From GWF2-38-10 sp964527595 (lineage in GTDB: Bacteria > Babelota > Babeliae > Babelales > RVW-14): a stretch of DNA of 59,924 nucleotides. This document shows positions 1-7,810 of the stretch, piece after piece (within the stretch, counting starts at the first letter, position 1; each line of letters opens with the position of its first letter). The notes beneath the pieces are model-generated. The model was not told the DNA's origin. It saw only the letters and a list, made by a program, of their open reading frames with translations, and did no database searches. The stretch spans positions 1 to 59,924 of the forward strand of contig CAZGPI010000008.1 of NCBI GenBank assembly GCA_964527595.1, in the 5' to 3' direction. The translations under genes were made by a program, and so were the position numbers.

Positions 1-9
1 AACAATATT

Positions 10-280
10 AATACTGCCAAATTTGTCATCCCGGGCTTGATCCGGGATCCATCTTGTTTTTCTTCTGGTCCAAAAATTCCTTCATATAAATCATTTTCGA
101 CCATCTTCATGACCAAAACTCCTCGCCAATGAAGTTACCATGAAATTTAATTTTCTAGAAGAGGTGTGCTGATCAATTCAAAGAAGAAGATGGCCTGCCA
201 TCCGCAGCTACAAGCCCAAGGGGCGCAGAGCGTAGGATGGATCCCGGATCAAGCCCGGGATGACAAATTAGGTGGTATTA
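10..280. mobile_element. Internally deleted R-bounded element with GIY-YIG relic
   Basis: Perfect 32-nt inverted repeats lie at 22..53 and 236..267. Their outer flanks also mirror each other (AATACTGCC at 10..18 against GGTGGTATT at the other end). Between them is the 3' end of a GIY-YIG gene (about 56..115) and a 'GGGGCGCAGA' motif that also occurs next to the left terminal repeat of the intact copy near 47.9-48.4 kb. I read this as a deletion derivative of that element. Confidence 0.6.
56..115 (-). pseudogene. GIY-YIG endonuclease 3'-end fragment
   Basis: The minus strand reads NDLYEGIFGPEEK, almost the C-terminus of the intact GIY-YIG protein at 47983..48291 (NDLYESIFGPEKK). No stop follows at the expected place: the frame runs on into the adjacent R repeat. 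Nothing of the catalytic GIY..YIG part remains. Non-functional relic. Confidence 0.6.
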
Positions 281-353
281 TAAATAAAAAAATAGAAAGA
301 ATCATCCAGGATTGCCACAAAATTATGGTTTCAGAAGAGGTCTAATATAAATA

Positions 354-1112
354 TTAGCCACGCATATCCGATTGAGTAATCGCATGCAAATAAACATCTA
401 AACTATTTTCTATTGCCTGAAACATAAGCGTGTAATAATCATCTACTTGATTATGTAGTAATGCTTTTTCGATAGCGTTAATATAATCCAAACGCTTTTC
501 TTTTTCTATAATGACCAACGGATAACCTTCTTGTAAGAGCAAAAGGTTAAAGAGCAGCCGAGCGGTTCTTCCATTACCATCAATAAATGGATGAATAAAT
601 ACAAACTTGAGGTGAGCCTCAGCAGCAATATGAATAACATTATCGGAGCATTTGGTCAGCCAACCCACAAACTCATCCATTAATTGAGAAACTTTAAGAT
701 AATTTGGCCGAGGAACATGTGAACCCATTATGCGGACAGAAACCGTACGCATAACACCAGCGTGTTCAGTATCAATGTTATGCAAAACCTGCTTATGTAT
801 TGCCAAAACATCTTCAAGCACAAGATCGGCGCGCGTTTTTTTTGCCGCCAATTCTTTTATGTCGGTTATTGCTTGTGCGTGATTAAGCGCTTCTTGGTGT
901 TCAACCAAACTCTTACCACCAACGGTAATCCCTTCTTTTACGACAAGGGCCGTTTCGGCATGAGAAAGTGTATTGCCTTCTATTGCATTTGAACTATAGG
1001 TCAGCGCAATTCTAAACCAATCGCCAAGGTTATTTTCGAGCGCTTTTGGCAATGGTTTGAATGAATCAAGTTGTTTCTTTTTTTCAGTAATTCGCTTTAA
1101 AATATCCATCAT
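354..1112 (-). CDS. Fic-domain protein (predicted protein adenylyltransferase)
   Basis: 252 residues from the ATG at 1112, which has a GAGGGG-like ribosome-binding site; a GTG at 1121 is less likely. The Fic active-site loop HPFIDGNGRTAR is at about residues 174-185, with catalytic His174. An N-terminal SNAIEGN motif (about 41-47) matches the (S/T)xxxE(G/N) inhibitory helix of class II Fic proteins, so the enzyme is probably autoinhibited. Fic proteins usually transfer AMP from ATP to hydroxyl side chains of target proteins; the target here is unknown. No signal peptide is seen. It stands alone between repeat-rich gaps. It could be a toxin-like, housekeeping or effector Fic. Confidence 0.85.
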   Translation of the reverse strand: MMDILKRITEKKKQLDSFKPLPKALENNLGDWFRIALTYSSNAIEGNTLSHAETALVVKEGITVGGKSLVEHQEALNHAQAITDIKELAAKKTRADLVLEDVLAIHKQVLHNIDTEHAGVMRTVSVRIMGSHVPRPNYLKVSQLMDEFVGWLTKCSDNVIHIAAEAHLKFVFIHPFIDGNGRTARLLFNLLLLQEGYPLVIIEKEKRLDYINAIEKALLHNQVDDYYTLMFQAIENSLDVYLHAITQSDMRG

Positions 1113-1329
1113 ACTCGTCACCCCTCTGTTGTTGGGCCAAATTCAACAATTCCAAATTTAATGTAGCACGCCCAGACTTCGCTTTCAATAACATTACGAA
1201 TGCTCAAGACTATTGTAGCCCAGGGCATCCAGCCTTCGCCAAGGCTTCGGCGGACAAGTCCGCCCTCGGCTACCTCACAAACGCTAGCATCAGCTAGCAC
1301 ATGAATACCAGATAAAATAGTACCTACTT

Positions 1330-1390
1330 TGTCATCCCGGGCTTGACCGTGTCCGGCGTAGCCTTGGCGAAGCCTGGATCCGGGATCCAT
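1330..1390 (+). repeat. Family R palindrome interrupted by module A
   Basis: The R repeat TTTGTCATCCCGGGCTTGA is interrupted by about 32 nt (1347..1378, containing GGCGTAGCCTTGGCGAAG) before resuming with TCCGGGATCCATC. Confidence 0.7.
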
Positions 1391-1480
1391 CTTTTTCTTT
1401 GATTTATTATTGAACCGATAACTTTTTTTTGGCGAATGACTTGAAAAAACATAGCCTTGTGAATTAATAGCGTATTGGCA

Positions 1481-1513
1481 GGATGGATCCCGGATCGAGT
1501 CCGGGATGACAAA
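1481..1513 (-). repeat. Family R palindrome
   Basis: Uninterrupted R copy in the GGATGGATCCCGG...GATGACAAA orientation. It forms an inverted pair with 1330..1390. Confidence 0.8.
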
Positions 1514-1517
1514 ATCA

Positions 1518-1545
1518 AAGGGGCCGGTATTTCTACCGACCCCTT
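1518..1545 (-). terminator. Rho-independent terminator of the barrel gene
   Basis: A 12-bp stem with one mismatch (AAGGGGCCGGTA against TACCGACCCCTT) closes a TTTC loop and is A/T-flanked, about 90 bp past the stop codon of the minus-strand barrel gene. Confidence 0.65.
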
Positions 1546-1633
1546 ATTTCTTTCTCTGGGTGCTAGCTGGTGCTAGCGTCCATGAGGTAGCCGAGGGCGG
1601 ATGCCCTGGCTATTTTACATATCTTGTACGGGT

Positions 1634-3067
1634 TTAAAACGATAACCCGGCCTTGACCCAACCTTGGTAACCACCCATTGCGCTGTTCTTTTGGGCAAAT
1701 TCATATTTGCCGCCCAATCCGAGCATCAAAGGATATTCCCAATTCTTGAACGCATAACCCAAACCAGCATAGGCGCTGTGGGTTAATTGTGCAGGGGTTA
1801 ACGCTGCTGACATATCAACAGCGGCTGCTGTTAATGCAGAGCCGGCTAAGGCGCTTAAGTCTGCAGATGCATCTGAATTCAAGACAGCTTTAGCATATTT
1901 TGTAATATCTACGCCATTCTTAACTTTACCTGTTTCTTTTTCTTTGAAGAACATGTTGTAACCAAGGTCGAAGTTGAAGCCACCGTTATTATAAGCAAGA
2001 CCTACAATACCATCAACTTGGCTCCCTGGGGTAATATCAAGATCAGGGGTGCCAAGGTTGGCGGCAGGAATGAATGGGGTTACTGCAGCCGCTGTCGAAT
2101 GCAACAATTGATATTGGCCCCAATTTGCATCGGTGGCACCAAGTGTACGTTTTTCTGTTGCTGAGAACAAATAACGGTAATTGGCCGCAAAGTTGACTTT
2201 GACATTATGGTTTGTTTTGCCCCATACGCGAGCATCGGCGCATAATCCGCCGCCAAGACCAAAATGTTTGCTGCCATACGTAGGTGCGAACATGTATTCG
2301 CCGGTTACTTCGTTACCTGTTGGGATGGTCAAACCGATGTTGAGGCCCATATGGTAGGTTTCTTTTTTCAAGAAATTATAACCAAGAGCTACATCGATAT
2401 CGGCTACGCCGGTTGCTACGCGTTTGCCATTGATTTTGGCTTTTTCAAGAGCGACTTGTACGTTTTTAGCAGCGTCACTTGCTGGTATGAGTGTTTCGCC
2501 AGCAAAGTATTTGACAACTTGGGCATTTGTTGCGTTGAAATCACCTTCACCAACAATGGTCATTTTAGGATCGTTTTCAATACGTTGTATTGGAAGAATT
2601 ACCTTCAAATACATGCCATTAACGATCTTTGACAAATCTTGGTGATAAGCAAGGTCAACACCATAAGTAATTGATTTTGGATCAAGCTTAAGTGTCATCA
2701 CCTTAGAAGGGTCAATAGCGTCGTTGTACTTGGTGACATCATGGATCAAATTACCAATTTCTAATGCTTTTGTAGGATCAGTCACTTTTCTATCAAGAGT
2801 AAATGATGCTGAATCATTTATACCAAAATACTTACCGGTTTTGCTCTTCTCTAAATTTTCACCGTAAAAACCAACAACTTCGAAATTTCCACCAAAACGA
2901 TCTTCAATTTTGGCGCCCAGACGTTCAGCAAATGTTGTATTGATTAAAGGAAGGTTAACGAGCGCTTGGTTGCGAGGTTGCATAAATGTTTTGTTTGTAT
3001 GAGCGCCGGCATTATTTGCACTAAGGGCAAGTGCGAGGATTATTAAACCTTTGATTGTCTTATTCAT
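1634..3067 (-). CDS. Exported outer-membrane beta-barrel-like protein, paralogue 1
   Basis: 477 residues from ATG 3067, preceded by a GGGGA ribosome-binding site. The N-terminus MNKTIKGLIILALALSANNA with cleavage near AGA-H is a Sec signal peptide. The mature protein has alternating strand-like segments and ends in Ser-Phe, as barrel proteins recognised by the BAM complex do. It shares blocks with the proteins at 20765..21907 and 22699..24162: a GKYF motif, a YHQDLSK-like block, a RVWGKxxHNVKxNFAANYRY block, and a final ...GLSF. I infer an abundant outer-membrane channel or major surface protein; the substrate is unknown. A terminator follows and a long structured leader precedes it. Confidence 0.7.
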   Translation of the reverse strand: MNKTIKGLIILALALSANNAGAHTNKTFMQPRNQALVNLPLINTTFAERLGAKIEDRFGGNFEVVGFYGENLEKSKTGKYFGINDSASFTLDRKVTDPTKALEIGNLIHDVTKYNDAIDPSKVMTLKLDPKSITYGVDLAYHQDLSKIVNGMYLKVILPIQRIENDPKMTIVGEGDFNATNAQVVKYFAGETLIPASDAAKNVQVALEKAKINGKRVATGVADIDVALGYNFLKKETYHMGLNIGLTIPTGNEVTGEYMFAPTYGSKHFGLGGGLCADARVWGKTNHNVKVNFAANYRYLFSATEKRTLGATDANWGQYQLLHSTAAAVTPFIPAANLGTPDLDITPGSQVDGIVGLAYNNGGFNFDLGYNMFFKEKETGKVKNGVDITKYAKAVLNSDASADLSALAGSALTAAAVDMSAALTPAQLTHSAYAGLGYAFKNWEYPLMLGLGGKYEFAQKNSAMGGYQGWVKAGLSF

Positions 3068-3082
3068 CTTTGGTTTCCCCAA

Positions 3083-3310
3083 ATTATTTGATAATTATTC
3101 TTATTACTACCTAACGAAAAAAAATACGAACGATTAGATCGAAAAAAAAACCTGTTCGTTTCTCCTAACAGACCTCCTTTCTTCCGTAGAAATATGATAA
3201 ATCTTCATTACACAAAACCTCGCTTTTTGCGTGAGTTCAAGCTCATAAACTTGCTCACAGTGCCTCTCTCCAAGAAGTGCGAGGGAATTTCAATCACTTT
3301 GATAGGTTAG
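3083..3310 (-). promoter_or_regulatory. Structured 5' leader of barrel gene 1
   Basis: About 225 non-coding bases. On the minus strand CCCTCGC near 3288 can pair with GCGAGG near 3220, enclosing a GTGAG...CTCAC hairpin. A short stem followed by nine T residues, an attenuator-like shape, lies at about 3145-3170. The segment TAGGTAGTAATAA just upstream of the gene and AAAGGAGG near 3175 recur in the leader of the paralogue at 20765..21907. The RNA class was not recognised. Confidence 0.35.
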
Positions 3311-3469
3311 CGACCCGCGGTGAATATATCAAGCTTTTTTTTTGCACCTAAATGGAACCAATAATCTTTTGTAGGTTGCCAATAATAGTTTTTCAAAAGC
3401 AACTTTTTTGAAAAATAAACGTAAAACATTTTTAAAACCAGTGTTTTCCTTGAGCGCCAAAAATCACAA

Positions 3470-3628
3470 ACCCAACCCTTACGGGTAGGGCTATCGCAAT
3501 GTCGCATCCCCTTAACGGGGAAGCTGGGCCAAGCGTAAACCCATGCGTCCAATTTGCCGAAGGTTCTTTAAGCATGCATCGCATGCGACATTGTGTTAGC
3601 CCGGGACCCGTAAGGGCCGGGTTTCAAG
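3470..3628. repeat. Family D long stem-loop
   Basis: The left part (about 3470..3510, ACCCTTACGGGT...GCAATGTCGCATCC) is the imperfect inverse of the right part (about 3587..3628, GCATGCGACATTG...GACCCGTAAGGG). Part of the same element recurs at 24164..24272. Confidence 0.55.
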
Positions 3629-3695
3629 ATGGATCCTCGGCCTGCCCGCCGAAGCCACCAAAAGGCGAAGGCTGGGGGCGAGCCCAAGGATGACA
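3627..3695 (-). repeat. Family R palindrome with module A inserted
   Basis: AAGATGGATCCTCGG is followed by a 36-nt module A copy (3641..3676) and then by GGCGAGCCCAAGGATGAC. Without the insert, the two halves make a normal R palindrome. Confidence 0.7.
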
Positions 3696-3733
3696 GGTAA
3701 AGATCAGGGTTTGGGCTATTAGGATAAAAATTT

Positions 3734-4444
3734 TCACCGCCGCTTATCAACGCCAACGCGTTTACAATAAGCCGCAATTGCGCACGAACTGCACCGAGGG
3801 CTAACCGGCGTGCACACATTCTGCCCCCACAAAACAATCAACGTATTCCACTCAATCCAATATTTAGGCTCTAAGATTTTTTGCAAAGCAACTTCGGTTT
3901 GTTCCGGCGTTTTGGTTTTGATAAGCCCTAAACGATTAGAAATACGATGAACGTGAACATCGACGCAAATTGCCGGTTGGCCGAATGCCACGCCGAGCAT
4001 AAGATTGGCCGTCTTTGGCCCAACGCCCTTAATCGAGATTAATTGTTCATAGGTTTGAGGAACGATGCCGCCAAATTCATGGTCAATTATGCACGCAACA
4101 TATTTGAGGGTTCGCGCTTTATTTTTGTAAAAGCCGATACGTTTGATCAGGTTCTCGAGTTTTTGAAGGTCGAATGCGCATAATTGTTTGGCAGTACGAA
4201 TATGGGCGAATAAATCACGCACCACGAGAATGGTCATTGTATCTTTGGCCCGTAAGCTTAAAAGACACGAAACTAAAATGAGAAAAGGATCGTTGCCATA
4301 TTCGGCAACCACGAGGTCACTTAATGGCGGGGTAAAGTTTTTGGTGTTGGCGCGAAGTAATGCGATTAATAACGGATGGATCCCGGATCGAGTCCGGGAT
4401 GACAAATTAGGTAGTATTTTATTAATTTTTTTTAATTTCGTCAT
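3734..4444 (-). CDS. nth: Endonuclease III (DNA glycosylase/AP lyase)
   Basis: 236 residues from ATG 4444. Base-excision repair enzyme that removes oxidised pyrimidines and nicks abasic sites. The helix-hairpin-helix IKGVGPKTAN contains the expected catalytic Lys144, and Asp162 follows in VDVHVHR. Four cysteines (211, 218, 221, 227) in C-x6-C-x2-C-x5-C spacing form the [4Fe-4S] site. The N-terminus is odd: residues 13-24 (NLSSRTRSGIHP) are encoded by an R repeat (4374..4406), so the repeat appears to have inserted in frame near the start. Alternatively translation begins downstream of it at a codon I cannot identify. It stands alone between repeat-rich gaps. Confidence 0.9.
   Translation of the reverse strand: MTKLKKINKILPNLSSRTRSGIHPLLIALLRANTKNFTPPLSDLVVAEYGNDPFLILVSCLLSLRAKDTMTILVVRDLFAHIRTAKQLCAFDLQKLENLIKRIGFYKNKARTLKYVACIIDHEFGGIVPQTYEQLISIKGVGPKTANLMLGVAFGQPAICVDVHVHRISNRLGLIKTKTPEQTEVALQKILEPKYWIEWNTLIVLWGQNVCTPVSPRCSSCAIAAYCKRVGVDKRR
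4374..4406 (-). repeat. Family R palindrome inside the 5' end of nth
   Basis: A full R copy (GGATGGATCCCGGATCGAG...) translated as part of endonuclease III. With 4482..4513 it forms an outward-facing inverted pair around the nth start codon. Confidence 0.75.
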
Positions 4445-4481
4445 AAACCCATCATGCTCTTTTCGATACAATCATTCAGTT

Positions 4482-4513
4482 TTTGTCATCCCGGACTCGA
4501 TCCGGGATCCATC
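4482..4513 (+). repeat. Family R palindrome
   Basis: TTTGTCATCCCGGACTCGA... copy just upstream of nth and the partner of 4374..4406. Confidence 0.8.
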
Positions 4514-4590
4514 TTCTCTTCACATTATAACAAAAAAAAGGGAGCCCTAGTAAGGGGCCCCCCGTGCTTTTGAGAGATTTTTTTTCTTAT

Positions 4591-4935
4591 TTAGTTAGTG
4601 CTTGTCGCTCGATTGTTCTCTGCCGCTGCCGGTGTAAGACTATTTTTAAGTTTATCAAAACCATCGACCACGGCCGTACGGGCTTCAGGAGAAAAACACA
4701 ATGTCCCTGCGCCAGCGAGCGTTGCGATAATTAAGGCACTCAAAGCTTTATGCTCTTTCATCCAATTAAAAAGCACAACATGTTTTTTTGGCTGTATAAC
4801 TGGTTCAACAAGTTCATAAGGTGCAACAACCGTTGATGTTCCAGGAGCAACATCGGTTACCTCAAGAGCTTCCATAGCATTAGCGGCGGTAAAACCTAAT
4901 GAAAGAATAAATGCGTAGATTAATTTTTTGATCAT
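4591..4935 (-). CDS. Small exported/membrane protein, unknown function
   Basis: 114 residues from ATG 4935 with a GGGGGA ribosome-binding site. A signal peptide (residues 1-20, cleavage near ANA-M) is followed by a Val/Pro-rich stretch. A hydrophobic helix (about 66-80, ALSALIIATLAGAG) then leads into a charged tail ending in Asn/Thr. The shape suggests a periplasmic protein anchored by one helix. No family was recognised. A run of A/T with GC-rich sequence at 4535..4560 may be its terminator but pairs poorly. Confidence 0.6.
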   Translation of the reverse strand: MIKKLIYAFILSLGFTAANAMEALEVTDVAPGTSTVVAPYELVEPVIQPKKHVVLFNWMKEHKALSALIIATLAGAGTLCFSPEARTAVVDGFDKLKNSLTPAAAENNRATSTN

Positions 4936-5081
4936 CGATATCCCCCAATAAAATAAACGTCATGTTTAATAACACTTGATTAAATTAGCATAGGGATAGG
5001 AAAATGCAAATGGGCGAACTAGAAATTGGCGCGGATAAACCACGCCAATCACGAACATTAATTCAATTAGAAAAATGATTA

Positions 5082-6527
5082 TTATTGAGTGACGGCATCA
5101 ACGATCTTGTTCAATACCATTCCATGCGAGGCTTTAACCAAGACTAACGCATCACGTTCTGGCAATAATGCCTCAAGTTTATCTTTTCCGCTTTGCCAAT
5201 CCTCGGCCCATTCAACCTTTAAAGATGATGGCGCAGTTTTGGCAATCATACGTGAACGCTCACCGACCAACACAACGGCGTCGATAGTTTCGGTTTTTCC
5301 AAGCAACCGACCAATTTGACGGTGCCAAAAGGCTTCCTTTACCCCAAGCTCAAGCATATCGCCGAGCACCACAATCTTTTTGCCTTTGGTTACCATTTTA
5401 TCAAAGGCTAAAATAGCGGCGCGCATACTTTCTGGATTTGCATTATAACAATCGCTAACAATAAGCCCGCGGCTGCCGGTTATCGCCTTGGTCTCAAAGC
5501 GATTTTCAAAACCAGCATATGTTTGGATGCCTTTACAAACAACATCAAACGATATCTTTAAGAAATAGGCCAAAGTACTTGCCGCTAAGGCATTTTGAAC
5601 CGAGCCAACGTGATTATTTTGCATGGTTATGGTTGCTTTTTCGCTATACCATTTAAGCACAAATTCGGTACCTGACGCACCATTTTCGGTCGTTACAACC
5701 TTAACCTTACGCGCTTGTACCTGATTTTTGGTCTTAAACCCAAATTTAGCAACAGGATGGGCATAATAGACGGCCGTTATTAACGGTTGATCGCCAAAAA
5801 CAATACCAACGTCTTGTGCAGTAAAATGTTTGAATATGCGCCGTTTTTCATGCGAAATATTGGCAAGTGTCCCAAAATCAAGCAAGTGGGCATGAGCAAT
5901 ACAGGTAATCAATCCAACAGTTGGCCGCAAAATATCGGCCTTGATATCCATCTCGCCTGGTTTACTGATACCAACCTCAAATGCCACCACATCGCAATCG
6001 AGTGAAACACGCAATAGGTTAATGCACAAACCGGTAAAGGTATTTTGATTTTTGTAAGAAACATAAAATTTAAGGCCAGCTTGTTGCAAAATGGAACGCA
6101 AAATTTCTTTCGTACTCGTTTTACCAATAGAACCGGTAATCCCAATTACAGGGAAAGTCATAAGCGAACGCCAAGCCTTGGTAAGATCTAATAATGCTTC
6201 ATAAGTATCTGAAACTTTAATAACTAATCGATTACCAATACGCTCGGGGGTAAGCATCTGGATAACTCGAGCATCATTTTTATCAACGATAAATGCCGAA
6301 GCGCCAGCTTCGATAGCAATATCAAGAAAAGCGTGTCCATCAGTTGCTTGACCCTTTAACGCCACAAAAACATCGTCGGCATCTATTAAACGACTATCGA
6401 CAACTACTGCAACTTCTTCGTCTTGCTTATAGAAAGTCCAAGGAGCCTGCGCATCAATAACCTTTCCAGCACATATAAATGTTGCATCACTAAAGGCGTT
6501 AATCAAAAGGTCTTTACTGAGTATCAT
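5082..6527 (-). CDS. murF: UDP-N-acetylmuramoyl-tripeptide--D-Ala-D-Ala ligase
   Basis: 481 residues, typical family length. It adds D-Ala-D-Ala to UDP-MurNAc-tripeptide in the cytoplasm, the last soluble step of the peptidoglycan precursor. The ATP-binding loop GITGSIGKTSTKE is near residue 130. NNHVGSVQNALAA and SDCYNANPESMRAA are the middle- and C-terminal Mur ligase signatures. ATG 6527 follows GGGGAGTTG. Its presence implies the organism makes, or once made, peptidoglycan, in line with uppP at 30723..31706. No other mur gene is adjacent. Confidence 0.93.
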   Translation of the reverse strand: MILSKDLLINAFSDATFICAGKVIDAQAPWTFYKQDEEVAVVVDSRLIDADDVFVALKGQATDGHAFLDIAIEAGASAFIVDKNDARVIQMLTPERIGNRLVIKVSDTYEALLDLTKAWRSLMTFPVIGITGSIGKTSTKEILRSILQQAGLKFYVSYKNQNTFTGLCINLLRVSLDCDVVAFEVGISKPGEMDIKADILRPTVGLITCIAHAHLLDFGTLANISHEKRRIFKHFTAQDVGIVFGDQPLITAVYYAHPVAKFGFKTKNQVQARKVKVVTTENGASGTEFVLKWYSEKATITMQNNHVGSVQNALAASTLAYFLKISFDVVCKGIQTYAGFENRFETKAITGSRGLIVSDCYNANPESMRAAILAFDKMVTKGKKIVVLGDMLELGVKEAFWHRQIGRLLGKTETIDAVVLVGERSRMIAKTAPSSLKVEWAEDWQSGKDKLEALLPERDALVLVKASHGMVLNKIVDAVTQ

Positions 6528-6636
6528 TCGGTCAACTCCCCAACTGGCATTATCATAGCTTTATTTATTTTCGATTAGTTACCCCATGAAAAATGACGTT
6601 TTTCGTAACACTTGTCAAGGAAAAATCATTCATCAA

Positions 6637-7635
6637 TCACATCAACAAAAAATCCTTTAGTCGCGTGGAATAACCATATTCATTATCGTACCAAGCAAAA
6701 ACTTTGCCCATATTACCTACGCATTGGGTCAAAAGGCTATCAACAATACATGAATGCGGGTTTCCCATAAAATCTGAGGATACTAATTGTTTATCGGTAT
6801 ATTGCACAATATTTTTTAGTTCATGATCGGCAGAATATTTAATGGCAGTATTAATTGCCTCGGCCGACATTGGCTTAACGGTAGTAAAAGCAAAATCAAT
6901 AAGCGATCCAAGTGGCACCGGAACGCGAACGGCTAATGCCTTTATTTTTCCCTCAAGTTCTGGGAATATTTGGGTAATTACCTTATCGGCACCCGTCTTG
7001 GTTGGGATAATGTTTAATGCTGCCGCTCGAGCACGCCTAGGATCTTTGTGTTCAACATCAAGTAATACTTGGTCATTGGTATAGGCATGGGTTGTTGTCA
7101 TAAGGCCGCTAATGAGGCCAAAATGTTCTTTGATGATTTTGACCAACGGCGCAAATGCATTAGTGGTGCAACTGCCCAACGATACAATTTCATGGTCAAT
7201 TGGTTGGTATTTTTGATGATTAACGCCCGGAATAATCGTAATATCGGCATCTCCTGAGGGTGCGGTGACTAATACTTTTTTGGCGCCGGCCTTTATATGC
7301 AGGCTAGCTTTTTCTTTGCTAATAAAATGGCCGGTAGCTTCAACTACCCAGTCGATACCCATCGCCGCATGAGGAAGTTTGCTTGGATCAGATTCGGCAA
7401 GTACCTTAATGCGATGCTTACCGATTATTAGGTAACCGTCGGCAAATTCAACCTCACCAGGATATTCGGCCATAATAGAATCGTACTTAAAAAGCAGTGC
7501 ACAACTTGATGCATCATTTGGCCCAACATTGATGGCGACCACTTTAAGTTCTTTTTGCGCTTTTTCGTCAGATAAAACAATGCGTAAAAATGTTCTACCA
7601 ATACGCCCAAACCCATTAATCATAATATTCTTCAT
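6637..7635 (-). CDS. gapA: Glyceraldehyde-3-phosphate dehydrogenase
   Basis: 332 residues, the usual type I length. It oxidises glyceraldehyde-3-phosphate with NAD(P)+ in glycolysis. The NAD-binding start INGFGRIGR, the catalytic SCTTNAFAP with Cys156, and His183 in THAYTNDQ are all present. It implies at least lower glycolysis, which not all host-dependent lineages keep. An R-repeat pair (7690..7776) lies about 50 bp upstream of the ATG, where the promoter should be. No glycolytic neighbour is present. Confidence 0.95.
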   Translation of the reverse strand: MKNIMINGFGRIGRTFLRIVLSDEKAQKELKVVAINVGPNDASSCALLFKYDSIMAEYPGEVEFADGYLIIGKHRIKVLAESDPSKLPHAAMGIDWVVEATGHFISKEKASLHIKAGAKKVLVTAPSGDADITIIPGVNHQKYQPIDHEIVSLGSCTTNAFAPLVKIIKEHFGLISGLMTTTHAYTNDQVLLDVEHKDPRRARAAALNIIPTKTGADKVITQIFPELEGKIKALAVRVPVPLGSLIDFAFTTVKPMSAEAINTAIKYSADHELKNIVQYTDKQLVSSDFMGNPHSCIVDSLLTQCVGNMGKVFAWYDNEYGYSTRLKDFLLM

Positions 7636-7689
7636 AACTTCTCTCCCTTTTTAATCAAAACCATGGGCACCATCTCCTTTTTTTCCTAT

Positions 7690-7776
7690 TTTGTCATGCT
7701 TGGGCTTGACCCGAGCATCCATCTTAAGATTAAGCAAATATTAGGATGGATCCTCGGAGCAAGTCCGAGGATGACA
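7690..7776. repeat. Family R inverted pair without module A
   Basis: Forward half 7690..7724 (TTTGTCATGCTTGGGC...) and reverse half 7743..7776 (GGATGGATCCTCGGAGC...) flank about 18 nt of A/T-rich DNA. This is the uninterrupted version of the pairs near 16.6 and 31.8 kb. Confidence 0.8.
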
Positions 7777-7810
7777 AGCAAGAGAAATTTGAGCATCTAT
7801 AATCTATCAT

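Larger units (their letters stand above)
1216..1612. repeat. Family C inverted-repeat pair enclosing an R pair
   Basis: Left arm 1216..1300 and right arm 1560..1612 are inverted copies over about 53 nt, each carrying two GCTAGC motifs. The left arm is longer because a 31-nt module A copy (1231..1261) interrupts it after GCATCC; the right arm lacks it. Inside lie two R repeats (1330..1390 and 1481..1513, inverted to each other) and the terminator of the upstream barrel gene. This fills the gap between the Fic gene and the barrel gene. Confidence 0.7.

Noticed and set aside
1118..1518. Minus-strand ORFs encoding peptides such as SSRTRSGIHPANTLL
   Set aside because: They are translations of R and C repeats in a non-coding gap, with no ribosome-binding site or family; not genes.
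3307..3837. Several ORFs of 64-89 codons in both strands upstream of nth
   Set aside because: They run through the D stem-loop, an R repeat and the 3' end of nth; no start signals or conserved motifs.
4528..4560. Terminator for the small exported protein gene at 4591..4935
   Set aside because: GC-rich with an A/T run, but the two halves pair with several mismatches; not listed as a feature.
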